Part shown: positions 17,824 to 26,166 of the stretch, piece after piece
Numbering within the stretch: position 1 is the first letter of the stretch
Layout of the letters: each line of letters begins with the position of its first letter
Origin: Palauibacter sp022826685
Lineage (GTDB): Bacteria; Gemmatimonadota; Gemmatimonadetes; Palauibacterales; Palauibacteraceae
Strand: one strand, 5' to 3'
Assembly (NCBI RefSeq): GCF_965221685.1
Contig: NZ_OZ244907.1
DNA: 64,000 nucleotides
The notes under the pieces: model-generated
What the model was told of the DNA's origin: nothing
What the model saw: only the letters and a program-made list of their open reading frames with translations
Databases searched by the model: none
Made by a program: the position numbers and the translations under genes

Positions 17824-18276
17824 TCAGCTGCGCCCGGCCGCGCGCTGAGGCTTCTGCGGCTGGATTGATGGGGACGCACCCTTGCCAGCGGAGGCGGCCG
17901 GCTTTTCGTCCGCGGCCTTCCCCGTCATGTGGAGACGGCCCTCGATCTGGCCACCCTCCTCGAGTTTCACCCGGCGGCTCCGAATATCACCCTCGATCTT
18001 GCAGGTTTCCTGCAACTCCACGCGGCTGGCTCCCGCCACGGTCCCTATGACGGTACCGGCCACTACGACATCCTGCGTCTCGATATCACCGGTAATACGA
18101 CCGTCCTTGCCGACGACAACCGATTTTGTTGCCTTGATCGAGCCTTCGATCTTGCCTTCGACCCGGACCGTGCCATCGCACATCACGTCCCCGAGGATCG
18201 TCATTCCGGGCGCGACGACCGAGACGACGTCGCTCAGCTCGCGGGTGGGTCCGCCATGTCGAGAATCTCTAGCCAT
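17824..18276 (-). CDS. Bactofilin (polymer-forming cytoskeletal protein)
   Basis: This 150-residue protein has a right-handed beta-helix core (about 18-120) with the repeating pattern of bactofilins: VVAPGMTILGDV, VEGKIEGSI, GRITGDIETQDVVVAGTVIG and IEGDIRSRRVKLEEGGQIEG. Disordered, basic Pro/Ala-rich tails flank it. Bactofilins polymerise without nucleotide and recruit cell-wall enzymes. The gene lies 12 bp after an M23 peptidase and behind parA-parB, the same linkage known for bactofilin-M23 pairs that shape cells. The operon order (parA-parB-M23-bactofilin) suggests a joint role in segregation and morphology. Confidence 0.92.
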   Translation of the reverse strand: MARDSRHGGPTRELSDVVSVVAPGMTILGDVMCDGTVRVEGKIEGSIKATKSVVVGKDGRITGDIETQDVVVAGTVIGTVAGASRVELQETCKIEGDIRSRRVKLEEGGQIEGRLHMTGKAADEKPAASAGKGASPSIQPQKPQRAAGRS

Positions 18277-18288
18277 TTGCTCCTATCC

Positions 18289-19101
18289 TTACTCCGGTTG
18301 TCTCTCCGCCGGGGCCCCGGTGTTGTCCCGACCGCTGAGGTCCGCCACCAGCGAGAGAGGGTCCAATAGTGCGCCGTTCCTGGCGAGCTCCAGGTGCAGA
18401 TGCGGAGCCGAGGATCTTCCCGTGTTCCCTGCGAGGGCGATGACCTCGAGTCGCTCCACTTCGTCGCCGGCCGCAGCGAACAGCCAGGCGTTGTGGCCAT
18501 ACAATGACGTTAGCCCATCGGCGTGCGCAATCCGCAGGAACTTTCCGTAGATCGGGTCTTCCCCCGCCTCCTCGACCCGTCCCGCCTGGATCGCCCGGAC
18601 GTACGACCCCGTCGGTACCGCGATGTCCAACCCGGTATGCCCGTCACGGGAATAGTCCGGCCGTGAGCCGAAGTGACGGGTGACGAAGCCACGCTGCGTG
18701 AGGGGCCAGGCCAGGGTCGCAGCCTCTGCGGAGGTTCGTGACCCGACCTCGATGCCTCCCCTGGGGACGACGTTCACCGGCGGAGACCCGGCCGGCCGGC
18801 CGGCGGTCACCGCATCCTGCAGAAGACCGAACTCTTGCTCGAGTTCGTTCAGACGGCCCGCCAGCTGGCTCATCCGTTCGCGCTCGCTCTCGAGCGCCGC
18901 GACTTCCGCTTCCAGCTCGAGTATGCGACTGGACTCGACCCGGGAAGCCGTCAGGAAGCCCCCCAGAAACCCGAGGCCGATCAGGCCGACGAGCGCGCCC
19001 GCCACCGAGAGAAGCACCCGCGCACGACCAAGTGGCAGGGATCGTACGCGCCGGCCGTCCCGTCGAACCAACTGCAGCGTCCATTGCCGGAGAACCGTCA
19101 T
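18289..19101 (-). CDS. Membrane-anchored M23 (LytM-type) peptidoglycan endopeptidase
   Basis: This 270-residue protein has a short cytoplasmic basic head, one transmembrane helix (about residues 28-52), a coiled coil (about 58-95, LELEAEVAALESERERM) and a C-terminal LytM domain. Zinc and catalytic histidines appear in RHFGSRPD, GHTGLDIA and HLHLEL, so the peptidase is probably active. The periplasmic coiled coil recalls EnvC/LmdC-type proteins. It overlaps the parB stop by 4 bp, so the two are translationally coupled, and bactofilin follows. The likely role is local cell-wall hydrolysis directed by the bactofilin scaffold. Confidence 0.9.
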   Translation of the reverse strand: MTVLRQWTLQLVRRDGRRVRSLPLGRARVLLSVAGALVGLIGLGFLGGFLTASRVESSRILELEAEVAALESERERMSQLAGRLNELEQEFGLLQDAVTAGRPAGSPPVNVVPRGGIEVGSRTSAEAATLAWPLTQRGFVTRHFGSRPDYSRDGHTGLDIAVPTGSYVRAIQAGRVEEAGEDPIYGKFLRIAHADGLTSLYGHNAWLFAAAGDEVERLEVIALAGNTGRSSAPHLHLELARNGALLDPLSLVADLSGRDNTGAPAERQPE

Positions 19102-19991
19102 TCGCGAAGCTCCGCCGCGAGTTCGTCGCCACCCATCAAGGCCACGAGCCGCAGAAAATCATCCGTGTCGTGGAAACGCACGACGACCTCGCCCGCTCCA
19201 TCCGACCGCGTCCGGATCCGCACCTGGGTCCCGAACCCTCGCTCAAGCCCCAGTTCAGCCCGTTTCACAAAGGGATCGCCCGACGCTGTCGGCTTTCTCT
19301 GCCCTGTCTTCCGCCCCCGGCGTGTCGGGCGGCCCCGGCGGACGCGACGTTCCGTCTCCCGCACGGACCACCCCTCCTCCACCGCTTCCAGCGCAAAGCG
19401 GGTCTGCTCTTCAGATGTGGACAACGTCAGCAGGGCCCGGCCGTGACCCGCGGACAGTTTCCCTTTCGCGAGCAGACTCAGCACCGCCTCCGGCAGGGCG
19501 AGCAGCCGAAGGGCGTTCGCCACGGTCGACCTGTCCCGCCCCACATGCCGCCCTACTTCTTCCTGCGTCAGATCGAAGTCCTCCATCAGTCGACGATACC
19601 CTCTAGCTTCTTCAAGTGCTGACAGGTCATGGCGTTGGAGATTTTCGACGAGGGCCACGACCAGCATCTGTTTGTCGTCCAGCTCCCGCACCAGGGCTGG
19701 AACCGATGTCCATCCGAGACTCTGAATCGCCCGGAATCGTCGCTCGCCCACGACGATCTCGAACGCCTCCCCTACGGGTCTGACGACGACAGGTTGCAGC
19801 AGACCGTTCTCGCGGATGGAGGCCGCGAGTTCCGCGAGGCGGTCCGGATCGAAGTCGCCGCGAGGCTGAAACGGGTTCGCCTGGATGGCTTCGACCGGAA
19901 TCTCCGCTTCCGCCGAGACGCCTTCCGTTCCGAGGTTTTCGCTCAGCAGGGCCCCAAGCCCCTTCCCGAGACGCCGGTCGCTCCGGGGCAA
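19098..19991 (-). CDS. parB: Chromosome partition protein ParB
   Basis: This 297-residue CTP-dependent sliding clamp loads at parS and organises the origin region. It has the N-terminal ParA-activating basic motif (RLGKGLGALL), the ParB/Srx CTP-binding domain with GERRFRA (residues 82-88), the helix-turn-helix (about 142-163, LTQEEVGRHVGRDRSTVANALRLL), and a C-terminal dimerisation domain. It follows parA with a 2-bp gap. Two matching parS palindromes lie just upstream of parA. Length is normal. Confidence 0.95.
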   Translation of the reverse strand: MPRSDRRLGKGLGALLSENLGTEGVSAEAEIPVEAIQANPFQPRGDFDPDRLAELAASIRENGLLQPVVVRPVGEAFEIVVGERRFRAIQSLGWTSVPALVRELDDKQMLVVALVENLQRHDLSALEEARGYRRLMEDFDLTQEEVGRHVGRDRSTVANALRLLALPEAVLSLLAKGKLSAGHGRALLTLSTSEEQTRFALEAVEEGWSVRETERRVRRGRPTRRGRKTGQRKPTASGDPFVKRAELGLERGFGTQVRIRTRSDGAGEVVVRFHDTDDFLRLVALMGGDELAAELRE

Positions 19992-19993
19992 GC

Positions 19994-20767
19994 CTACGAA
20001 CTCCTGTGCCGATCGATCAGTTCCCGGGCCAGGCTCAGGTATCCGCGGGCTCCGCTCGACAGGACGTCGTACAGCGCGATCGGTTCTCCGAAACTCGGAG
20101 CCTCGGCGAGCCGGATGTTCCTCGGGATCATGGTGTCGAAGACCTTGCCGCCGAAGTACTCACGCGCCTCGGCGGCCACCTGTTTGGCCAGGTTGAGACG
20201 CGAATCGTACATCGTCAGCAGCACCCCCTCGATCTCGAGTTCCGGGTTGATGCTGCGTTGTACCAGCCGCACGGTGTTCAGGAGCTGGCTCAGCCCTTCC
20301 AACGCATAGAACTCACACTGGATCGGGATAAGCACGGCGTCCGCGGCGGCCAGTGCGTTCAGCGTGAGGAGTCCGAGGGACGGCGGTGAGTCGATCAGGA
20401 TGTACTCGAAGTCATCCTGCAGCGCCTCGATCTTCCGGCCGAGGATGCGCTGGCGATCCGACCGATCGATCAGTTCCACCTCGGCACCGGTCAGGTCCCG
20501 GCTCGCGGACACCACGGACAGACATGGGAAGTGGACTTCCGGCCGCACGGCGGCCTCAAGCGGTTGTCCGTTTACGAGGCAGTCGTAGACGCTGGGGACG
20601 CCTCCATCCTTGCGCAGCCCGAACCCGGATGTCGCGTTGCCCTGCGGGTCGCAATCGATGACGAGGGTGTTGCGCTCCGCGATCGCCAGCGAGGCACCGA
20701 GGTTGATCGCCGTGGTGGTCTTGCCCACCCCGCCCTTCTGATTTGCAATTGCGATCACCCGGCCCAA
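19994..20767 (-). CDS. parA: Chromosome partition ATPase ParA
   Basis: This Walker-type ATPase segregates origins together with ParB. The deviant Walker A motif KGGVGKTT begins at residue 11, followed by DCDPQGNATSG and the IDSPPSLGLLTLNAL motif. The open frame extends 28 residues further upstream. I chose TTG 20767 because the conserved protein begins MGRVIAIANQKGG and because a candidate promoter -10 lies inside the longer frame, at 20806-20811. A purine-rich stretch precedes the TTG. parB follows directly. The predicted product is about 257 residues, normal for chromosomal ParA. Confidence 0.94.
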   Translation of the reverse strand: MGRVIAIANQKGGVGKTTTAINLGASLAIAERNTLVIDCDPQGNATSGFGLRKDGGVPSVYDCLVNGQPLEAAVRPEVHFPCLSVVSASRDLTGAEVELIDRSDRQRILGRKIEALQDDFEYILIDSPPSLGLLTLNALAAADAVLIPIQCEFYALEGLSQLLNTVRLVQRSINPELEIEGVLLTMYDSRLNLAKQVAAEAREYFGGKVFDTMIPRNIRLAEAPSFGEPIALYDVLSSGARGYLSLARELIDRHRSS

Positions 20768-20805
20768 ATCGATCCGCCCCTCGCTGTACCGACACGCACT
20801 GTAAG

Positions 20806-20833
20806 CGTATACCTCGTAACGAACTAATGTCAT
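20806..20833 (-). promoter_or_regulatory. Candidate parAB operon promoter
   Basis: On the minus strand ATGACA (-35) and TATACG (-10) are 16 bp apart. Transcription would begin near 20798, about 30 bases before the TTG start of parA. This supports the shorter ParA. The match is moderate. Confidence 0.4.
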
Positions 20834-20961
20834 GGCGCCGGAGCGGGACAAATGGGGTCTTCGCGCCGCCGAACGTCCTCTCCCGCGAGGTGGTCCAATA
20901 TACGCGGCTCTCGTGAGCCGGGCGAACCTGGTGCAGTGCCGCAGGAAGACGGGTGGACCCT

Positions 20962-20977
20962 TGTTTCACGTGAAACG
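20962..20977. other. parS centromere site 1
   Basis: TGTTTCACGTGAAACG contains the perfect palindrome GTTTCACGTGAAAC and matches the ParB-binding consensus TGTTNCACGTGAAACA at 15 of 16 positions. It lies about 200 bp upstream of parA. Confidence 0.93.
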
Positions 20978-21027
20978 CGCGATGGAGGTCGTGACGGCCA
21001 AATCGGGCTCCCGGCGAAGGAACGAGA

Positions 21028-21043
21028 TGTTTCACGTGAAACC
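21028..21043. other. parS centromere site 2
   Basis: TGTTTCACGTGAAACC repeats the same 14-bp palindrome 66 bp from the first site. The region 20768-21147 (380 bp) between parA and pyrF holds no gene. It carries these two sites and the parA promoter. Confidence 0.93.
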
Positions 21044-21147
21044 ATCGCTCGCGGGCGACGCCCCTTGCAGGCAGGTACGCCGGGAAAGAGCTTCGTCCTC
21101 CACTCGCCGCAGTTCAGCACCGATCCACCCTGTTTCGGGAGGCCGAT

Positions 21148-21867
21148 ATCGCCGCAACGATCCCCGCGACCGACCGACTGATCCTCGCGCTGGACGTTCC
21201 AACCGCTTCAGAGGCGCGAGAGCTCGTCGACTCGCTGGCCGATACCGTTTCCTTCTACAAGATCGGCCTGGAGCTTTTTCTTTCCGGAGGATACTTCGAG
21301 CTGGCCGACTGGCTTCGCTCCAGGGACAAGAAGGTTTTTGCCGACCTCAAGCTCTTCGATGTTCCGCAGACCGTCGGCTCCGCTGTCCGACAACTCCGGA
21401 CGCGGGACGTGGATTTCGTCACGGTACACGGGAACGACGCGATCCTCCGTGCGGCCTGCGACGCCGCTGCGGGCGATCTCGGAATCCTCGCGGTGACCGT
21501 TCTGACGAGTCTCGACCGGGCCGACATGGAGGACCTCGGCTTTGAGGCCGACGTCGGGGCTGTCGTCCTGTCGCGAGCCCGTCGGGCGGAGAGTATCGGG
21601 TGCGCCGGCGTCATCAGCTCCGGTCACGAGGCCGCCCGAATTCGCTCCGCGGTGTCTCAACGGTTTCGCATCGTCGTCCCCGGCATCCGCGCGGCGACGG
21701 AGGCCGGGACCGACGACCAGAAACGGACCGTGGATGTCGAGACCGCGTTCGAGTCCGGAGCCGACTACATCGTCATGGGACGACCTATCCGAAGCGCTCC
21801 GGATCCCGCACGGGCGGCCGCCGCCGTTCAGGAGAGAATATCCGCCTGGTTGCGTCGGGCCAGCTAA
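21148..21867 (+). CDS. pyrF: Orotidine 5'-phosphate decarboxylase
   Basis: This enzyme makes UMP from OMP in pyrimidine synthesis. Characteristic segments are RLILALDVP at the start, FADLKLFDVPQTV (the catalytic Asp/Lys pair), TVHGND, VVPGIR, and the phosphate-binding GADYIVMGRPI. Homology begins about ten residues after 21148, but no ATG, GTG or TTG exists in this frame between the stop at 21037 and residue 88 (GTG 21409). The best ribosome site, GGGAGG at 21137-21142, points to an ATC codon at 21148; CTG 21130 is the alternative. The start is therefore uncertain, while the product is not. Confidence 0.88.
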   Translation: MAATIPATDRLILALDVPTASEARELVDSLADTVSFYKIGLELFLSGGYFELADWLRSRDKKVFADLKLFDVPQTVGSAVRQLRTRDVDFVTVHGNDAILRAACDAAAGDLGILAVTVLTSLDRADMEDLGFEADVGAVVLSRARRAESIGCAGVISSGHEAARIRSAVSQRFRIVVPGIRAATEAGTDDQKRTVDVETAFESGADYIVMGRPIRSAPDPARAAAAVQERISAWLRRAS

Positions 21868-21978
21868 GCAACACTCGGATGCGCGTTCCATGACACGTTG
21901 CAGTGTATGGTGTTATGTCCATTCACGGCACGCGGCCCCCCCGTAGTCTCGCTTCCGCTTGATGCGGCGTTGAGACCT

Positions 21979-22002
21979 GGTGGCGATTCTCATCTCGCCA
22001 CC
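21979..22002. other. Perfect 8-bp hairpin in the pyrF-fpg gap
   Basis: GGTGGCGA and TCGCCACC form an 8-bp stem with an eight-base loop. There is no T tract, so it is not a standard terminator. It may be a bidirectional transcription barrier or a structured leader for the downstream gene. The rest of the 217-bp gap shows nothing else. Confidence 0.35.
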
Positions 22003-22084
22003 TCCCATGAAGCACGGGGCACATTTCCTTCGTACGGGTGTACGTCCACCTGCACCCAGTCTTGCCTACCGGAGCCGTGATGCA

Positions 22085-22882
22085 ATGATAGAGCTTCCCG
22101 ATGTTGAGCGGATGATCGAGCGCATTGCCGGTTACACGACCGGCAAAACGATCTCCATCATCCGAATCGACGACCCGGATGTCGCATCGATCGAGCGCGA
22201 CATCGTCGAGAATCACCTTGAGAACCACGCCGTGGATTCCGTGGAACGCCACGGTCGCTACGTCGTCCTCCGTTTTCGTTCCGACTACAGCCTCATGTTC
22301 GACATGGGCGACGATGGTCTCCTGCGCCTCGAGTCCCAGACCGCGCCTCCGACCGACCGGACGCGGATCCGGTTCCAGTTCGCGGCCGGCAGAGAACTCC
22401 GCTTCTCGTCGTCCGGCTCTCAGGGGACGGTCCAGGCCGTGGCCGGAAGCGAGTTCAACGAGAAGGGATCGCTCCAGAGTCTGGGGGTGGACCCGCTGAG
22501 CGACGACCTGACGCTGGCGCGCTTCGAAGCGCTTGCGGAGGGGAATGCGCGTTCCTCCATCAAGGGTCTTCTCCTGAACCAGAAGGCGATTGCGGGGATC
22601 GGCAACGACTATGCGGACGAAATCTGCTTCCAGGCCGGCGTACGCCCCGACCGGCGCGTCGGCCAACTGGAGCCCGAGCAGCTCGATCGGCTTCACCGGT
22701 ACCTGAAGCGGGTCCTGAGGCGAGCCACGCTTCACTGGAGCGCCGCGCATTCCGATCCGGGGTGGCTGATCAACTCACGCTCGGCGGGCGGTCCCTGTCC
22801 GCGGTGCCGACATGCGTTGACGTCGCTCCGCGTGACCGGCCGGAAGACCGTCCTCTGCACGAGGTGTCAGGCGGCCGCCTGA
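22085..22882 (+). CDS. Fpg/Nei-family DNA glycosylase-like protein lacking the catalytic proline
   Basis: This protein of about 265 residues has the formamidopyrimidine-DNA glycosylase fold. The H2TH region SIKGLLLNQKAIAGIGNDYADEI is very typical, and a C-terminal zinc finger is intact (Cys238, 241, 258, 261). The N terminus reads MIELPDVERMI. Active Fpg begins MPELPE and uses the exposed Pro as the nucleophile; here Ile replaces it, while Glu3 is kept. The same MIELP start occurs in a divergent subgroup of this family in other bacteria, so this is probably a real subfamily and not an error. Base excision may be lost or altered. The next gene starts 83 bp downstream on the same strand. Confidence 0.85.
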   Translation: MIELPDVERMIERIAGYTTGKTISIIRIDDPDVASIERDIVENHLENHAVDSVERHGRYVVLRFRSDYSLMFDMGDDGLLRLESQTAPPTDRTRIRFQFAAGRELRFSSSGSQGTVQAVAGSEFNEKGSLQSLGVDPLSDDLTLARFEALAEGNARSSIKGLLLNQKAIAGIGNDYADEICFQAGVRPDRRVGQLEPEQLDRLHRYLKRVLRRATLHWSAAHSDPGWLINSRSAGGPCPRCRHALTSLRVTGRKTVLCTRCQAAA

Positions 22883-22965
22883 GGCTCCAGCGCATCTCGG
22901 CCGGCGGTCCGGCAGGCCACGGCCTGCCCGGCCGCTTCCGGGCCGCACGCTCCTGGATTGTCGAC

Positions 22966-23790
22966 GTGCGCGACCTAGTGGTCTGCCTCCTCGCGGCGGC
23001 ATCCGTCGTTGCGGCAGCTCCTCTTGCCGCCCAGGCATGGAGCGGCCCCGAATCCGGCATCCGGGACCCGAACGGCCATCCCTTCCGTACGCCGTCCGGC
23101 TCCCCCCTCGAGCCCGTACATCGTCTTGCGCTGCTGAGCGCGACGCGCGACTCCCGCCGTGACGGCATTGCCCTCGCGGACATCGGCGACCGGCTCGGGT
23201 TCTGGATCCGGCGCGACCCGGACGGGGAGGTGGAATTCGCAGGAGCGATCCACGGAGGGGCGTTCTCCCGCTTCGATCTCGGAGGTCCGGATCAGGCCCT
23301 CATCGAAGTGCACTACCGGATCGGCGTTCTCCTCCGCGCGCGTTTCGGCGAGGTCGCGGCTCGGGCCGAACTCTATCACGTGAGTTCGCATCTCGGGGAC
23401 GAGTTCCTCCTGGACACCGGCACCCGTCCCATCAGCACGAGCCGCGAGGGGATGGAGCTGATGCTCCAGGGATCTCCGGCATCGGGCCTCACCGTCTACG
23501 GTGGCCCGGGCGTGCTGCTGCGCGCCACGCCGGACTTCGAGCCTCTTTCGCTGCGGGCGGGCGCCGCCTGGGAGTCGGCCCCGGGGGCGCGCGCGCGATT
23601 CCATGCTTCGATCGACTACGTCGGCTGGGCGGAACTCGAGTGGAAGCCTGCCGTTGCGGCGGAACTAGGGGCTGCGCTGGGTCAGGGGACGCGGGTCGGA
23701 CTGCTCCTCGGCTTCGGTCCTTCCCGCGCGGAGCAGTTCTTCCGGCAGTCCGAGCGCCTGGTCGGGGTTTCCGTCTCCCACGTGCGGTGA
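22966..23790 (+). CDS. DUF1207-like secreted envelope protein
   Basis: This protein of about 274 residues has a signal peptide (core LVVCLLAAASVVAAAPLAAQA) and a beta-rich body. The segment ELYHVSSHLGDEFLLDTG is close to the HxSSHxGDE core of DUF1207 proteins, predicted outer-membrane barrels of unknown function. No ATG lies before the signal, so GTG 22966 is taken as the start (GTG 22978 is possible). It follows the Fpg-like gene by 83 bp and is convergent with yidC. Function is unknown. Confidence 0.7.
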   Translation: MRDLVVCLLAAASVVAAAPLAAQAWSGPESGIRDPNGHPFRTPSGSPLEPVHRLALLSATRDSRRDGIALADIGDRLGFWIRRDPDGEVEFAGAIHGGAFSRFDLGGPDQALIEVHYRIGVLLRARFGEVAARAELYHVSSHLGDEFLLDTGTRPISTSREGMELMLQGSPASGLTVYGGPGVLLRATPDFEPLSLRAGAAWESAPGARARFHASIDYVGWAELEWKPAVAAELGAALGQGTRVGLLLGFGPSRAEQFFRQSERLVGVSVSHVR

Positions 23791-23831
23791 CGAGGCGGCG
23801 CTGACGCAGGGTTTGCCACGGGCTGCCAGGG

Positions 23832-25553
23832 CTACTCCTTCTTCCGCGAGGGCGGCGGCTGTGCCTTCCTTCGTGCCTGGGAAAGGTACATCTGCTGCGG
23901 CAGCGACATGATGTTCGAGGCCGTGTAGTACAGGTTCAGTCCGGCCGCGAAGTTCGCGAAGAAGAAGGTGAAGACGACGGGCAGCACGTAGGATATCATC
24001 TTCATCTGCGCGTTCGTCTGGATGCCCCGCTGCGTGATCCAGTTCAGTCCGAGCATGGAACCGCCCATCAGGACCGGGACGATGAAGAGCGGATCCCTCA
24101 GCGACAGGTCCGGCAGCCACAGGAAGGGGACGCCGCGGAACTCGATCGTGTTCTGGAAGACGAAGAACAGCGTGATGAGGATCGGGAGAGGCAGGAACAT
24201 GGGCAGACAGCCGCCCAGCGGGTTGACCCCCTGTTCCCGGAAGAGCTTCATCTGCTCCTGCTGCAGGCGCTGCGGGTCGCCCTTGTAACGTTCCTTCAGC
24301 TTCTCGATCTCCGGCTGCAGCGCCATCTGTTTCATCTGCGCGCGTCCCGAGATGTGGAACACCGGTGACAGCACGATCCGCGATCCGACCCCGAACAGGA
24401 TCAGGACCCAGCCGTACGCCAGCGCGAACGACTCGTGCATCCAGATCAGGATCGCGACAATCAGGTTCCCGAAGGGCCGGGTGAACCACCGGAGCCACCG
24501 CCAGCCGACGGGGTTCACGTTGTGGAGTTCCTGTCCCATGGCCTGTAGCCGCGAGAAATCCTGTGGTCCGATGTACGCCGCGAACTCGAAGCCGGAGGTG
24601 CCCGCGGGTACCGGCAGCGCGGCCTGCATTTCCGCGGCGTCCTCCTCGGGCACGCCTCGCAGCATCACCCCCCCTATGCCCGGCCCTTCCGACGGCGCCA
24701 CAACGGCGGCGAGCCAGTACTTCGATTTGGATGCGGCCCAGCTGAAGGGAGCGCCGGAGGCCGGTCTTGCCTCGTCGATGTCCACGCGGTCCAGTCGCTC
24801 CGCCGCGATCTGTCCGGAGCGGCTCCGGGTGACGAGCGCCATCGCGGCCCTGTCCTCCCGCGGCACGGCCTCGTTTCGTTCGATCCCGCGGCCGAGGCTC
24901 ACGAGGACGACGTGCCCCACATCTCCCAGTCCGCGCAGCCCGCCGCTCACCTCGATCCGGTAGTCGTCCGGCTGGAAGCGGTGCGACACATCGAAGGTGA
25001 CCTCGCCGATCGCCGCCTCGAAACGCAGCTCCGCGGGCCCATCTCTCACCTCGAGCGTGGGCGTCGACGCGGTGAACCCAATCGAGCCGAGGGATACGGT
25101 GTCGCCACGAAGCGTCAACGCGTAGGCCAGGATCGAATCGTCCGGCCGCACCAGCTCGACGTTGCGGCCGCCGTGTCCACCCTCGGCGAAGTTCTCGTGC
25201 GCGAGCATCGTCGCGCCCACGAGGCGCGCGCCCCGCGTGTCGAACCGGTACTCGTACAGCTCCGACCGAACCGTGACGATCGAGCCTTCCCCCGCTGTAG
25301 CCGCGGTTTCCTCCACCTCCTCCGCAGCCGCCGGCGTCTCCTCCGCTTCGGCCAGAACCTCCGCCACCTCCCGGGCCGCTCTCTCCTCGGCGGAAAGGCG
25401 GTCCAGCTCGTCCGCCGCGGTCGTGGTCTCCTGCGTCTCCACGCTGTCGGACGACACCGGTTCCAGCGGCCTTTCGGTCGGCGGGAAGAACACGTTCGAG
25501 AGAATCATCACGCCGACCATCAGCGCGATGGCGAGAAGCAGACGGCGTTCCAT
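23832..25553 (-). CDS. yidC: Membrane protein insertase YidC
   Basis: This 573-residue insertase places proteins in the inner membrane, alone or with SecYEG. It has an N-terminal transmembrane helix (about 5-22), an acidic Glu/Ala-rich linker, the large periplasmic beta domain found in Gram-negative YidC (about 90-330), and the conserved C-terminal five-helix core with GWVLILFGVG, MALQPEIEKLKERYKGDP and GGCLPMFLPLPI. The basic tail (RRKAQPPPSRKKE) may contact ribosomes. The start at 25553 is set by MERRLLLAIAL and overlaps the yidD stop in TGATG, so the genes are coupled. The order rpmH-rnpA-yidD-yidC is the standard origin-side operon. Confidence 0.95.
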   Translation of the reverse strand: MERRLLLAIALMVGVMILSNVFFPPTERPLEPVSSDSVETQETTTAADELDRLSAEERAAREVAEVLAEAEETPAAAEEVEETAATAGEGSIVTVRSELYEYRFDTRGARLVGATMLAHENFAEGGHGGRNVELVRPDDSILAYALTLRGDTVSLGSIGFTASTPTLEVRDGPAELRFEAAIGEVTFDVSHRFQPDDYRIEVSGGLRGLGDVGHVVLVSLGRGIERNEAVPREDRAAMALVTRSRSGQIAAERLDRVDIDEARPASGAPFSWAASKSKYWLAAVVAPSEGPGIGGVMLRGVPEEDAAEMQAALPVPAGTSGFEFAAYIGPQDFSRLQAMGQELHNVNPVGWRWLRWFTRPFGNLIVAILIWMHESFALAYGWVLILFGVGSRIVLSPVFHISGRAQMKQMALQPEIEKLKERYKGDPQRLQQEQMKLFREQGVNPLGGCLPMFLPLPILITLFFVFQNTIEFRGVPFLWLPDLSLRDPLFIVPVLMGGSMLGLNWITQRGIQTNAQMKMISYVLPVVFTFFFANFAAGLNLYYTASNIMSLPQQMYLSQARRKAQPPPSRKKE

Positions 25554-25774
25554 CAGCGCTCCCGGGCGGGAACCGGGTCGTAGCCGCACGACCCGAGGGG
25601 GTGACAGCGAAGAAGGCGCCGAACGCACAGCCAGACCCCCCGGACGGCGCCGAAGCGCCGCACCGCCGTCAAGGCGTATTCCGAGCAGCTCGGCTCATAT
25701 CTGCAGGCGGCCGGCAGCCAGGGAGAGACCACCAGCTGGTAGCCGCGAATCGCTCCGATGATCACCCTGCGCAT
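25553..25774 (-). CDS. yidD: Membrane protein insertion efficiency factor YidD
   Basis: This 73-residue protein matches the YidD family throughout: an amphipathic N-terminal helix, then YQLVVSPWLPAACRYEPSCSEYALTAVRRFG and RLLRCHPLGSCGYDPVP, with the conserved cysteines. YidD aids YidC-dependent insertion at the inner membrane. It overlaps the end of rnpA by 13 bp and the yidC start by one base. Such packing shows a single tightly coupled operon. Confidence 0.95.
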   Translation of the reverse strand: MRRVIIGAIRGYQLVVSPWLPAACRYEPSCSEYALTAVRRFGAVRGVWLCVRRLLRCHPLGSCGYDPVPARER

Positions 25775-26166
25775 ACGGTCTCCAGCGAATCCATCAACGT
25801 CGCCCGAAGCCTCTCGTACGAGGCGTCGTAGGCGGCCGGTTTCGCTCTCACGACCAGGTCCAGATCGAGCCGGCGGGCTTCAAGGGCGGGCAATACGTGA
25901 ATGCGGGCGATCTCGGTCAGGCGCCGGCGTACGAGGTTTCGCGCGACCGCGCCGCGGCCGTGGCGAGGTGTCACAACCCCGATCCTGGAGCGACCGGCGG
26001 TCGACGGAGCGAAGAACACGTCCACGATGCGGCCCCGGCTGGAGCGGCCCGCACGGATGGTTCGGCGAATCTCCCGTGCTGTGCGCAGCCGAGCCGCGCG
26101 AGGCCGTCGATAGCCTTCGGGCCGACGCCCGCTAGCGGCTTCGTCGCTTGCGACGGAACGCGTCAC
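25762..26166 (-). CDS. rnpA: Ribonuclease P protein component
   Basis: This 134-residue basic protein binds the RNase P RNA that matures tRNA 5' ends. The family core is clear in RGRIVDVFFAPS, RIGVVTPRHGRGAVARNLVRRRLTEI (the RNR-type RNA-binding motif region) and LDLDLVVRAKPAAYDAS. The first available start is GTG 26166, which lies inside rpmH and gives a 35-bp overlap and an N-terminal extension of about 25 residues. No better start is seen before the conserved LRTAREIRR. Overlapping rpmH/rnpA is known from Thermus. Confidence 0.9.
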   Translation of the reverse strand: MTRSVASDEAASGRRPEGYRRPRAARLRTAREIRRTIRAGRSSRGRIVDVFFAPSTAGRSRIGVVTPRHGRGAVARNLVRRRLTEIARIHVLPALEARRLDLDLVVRAKPAAYDASYERLRATLMDSLETVCAG

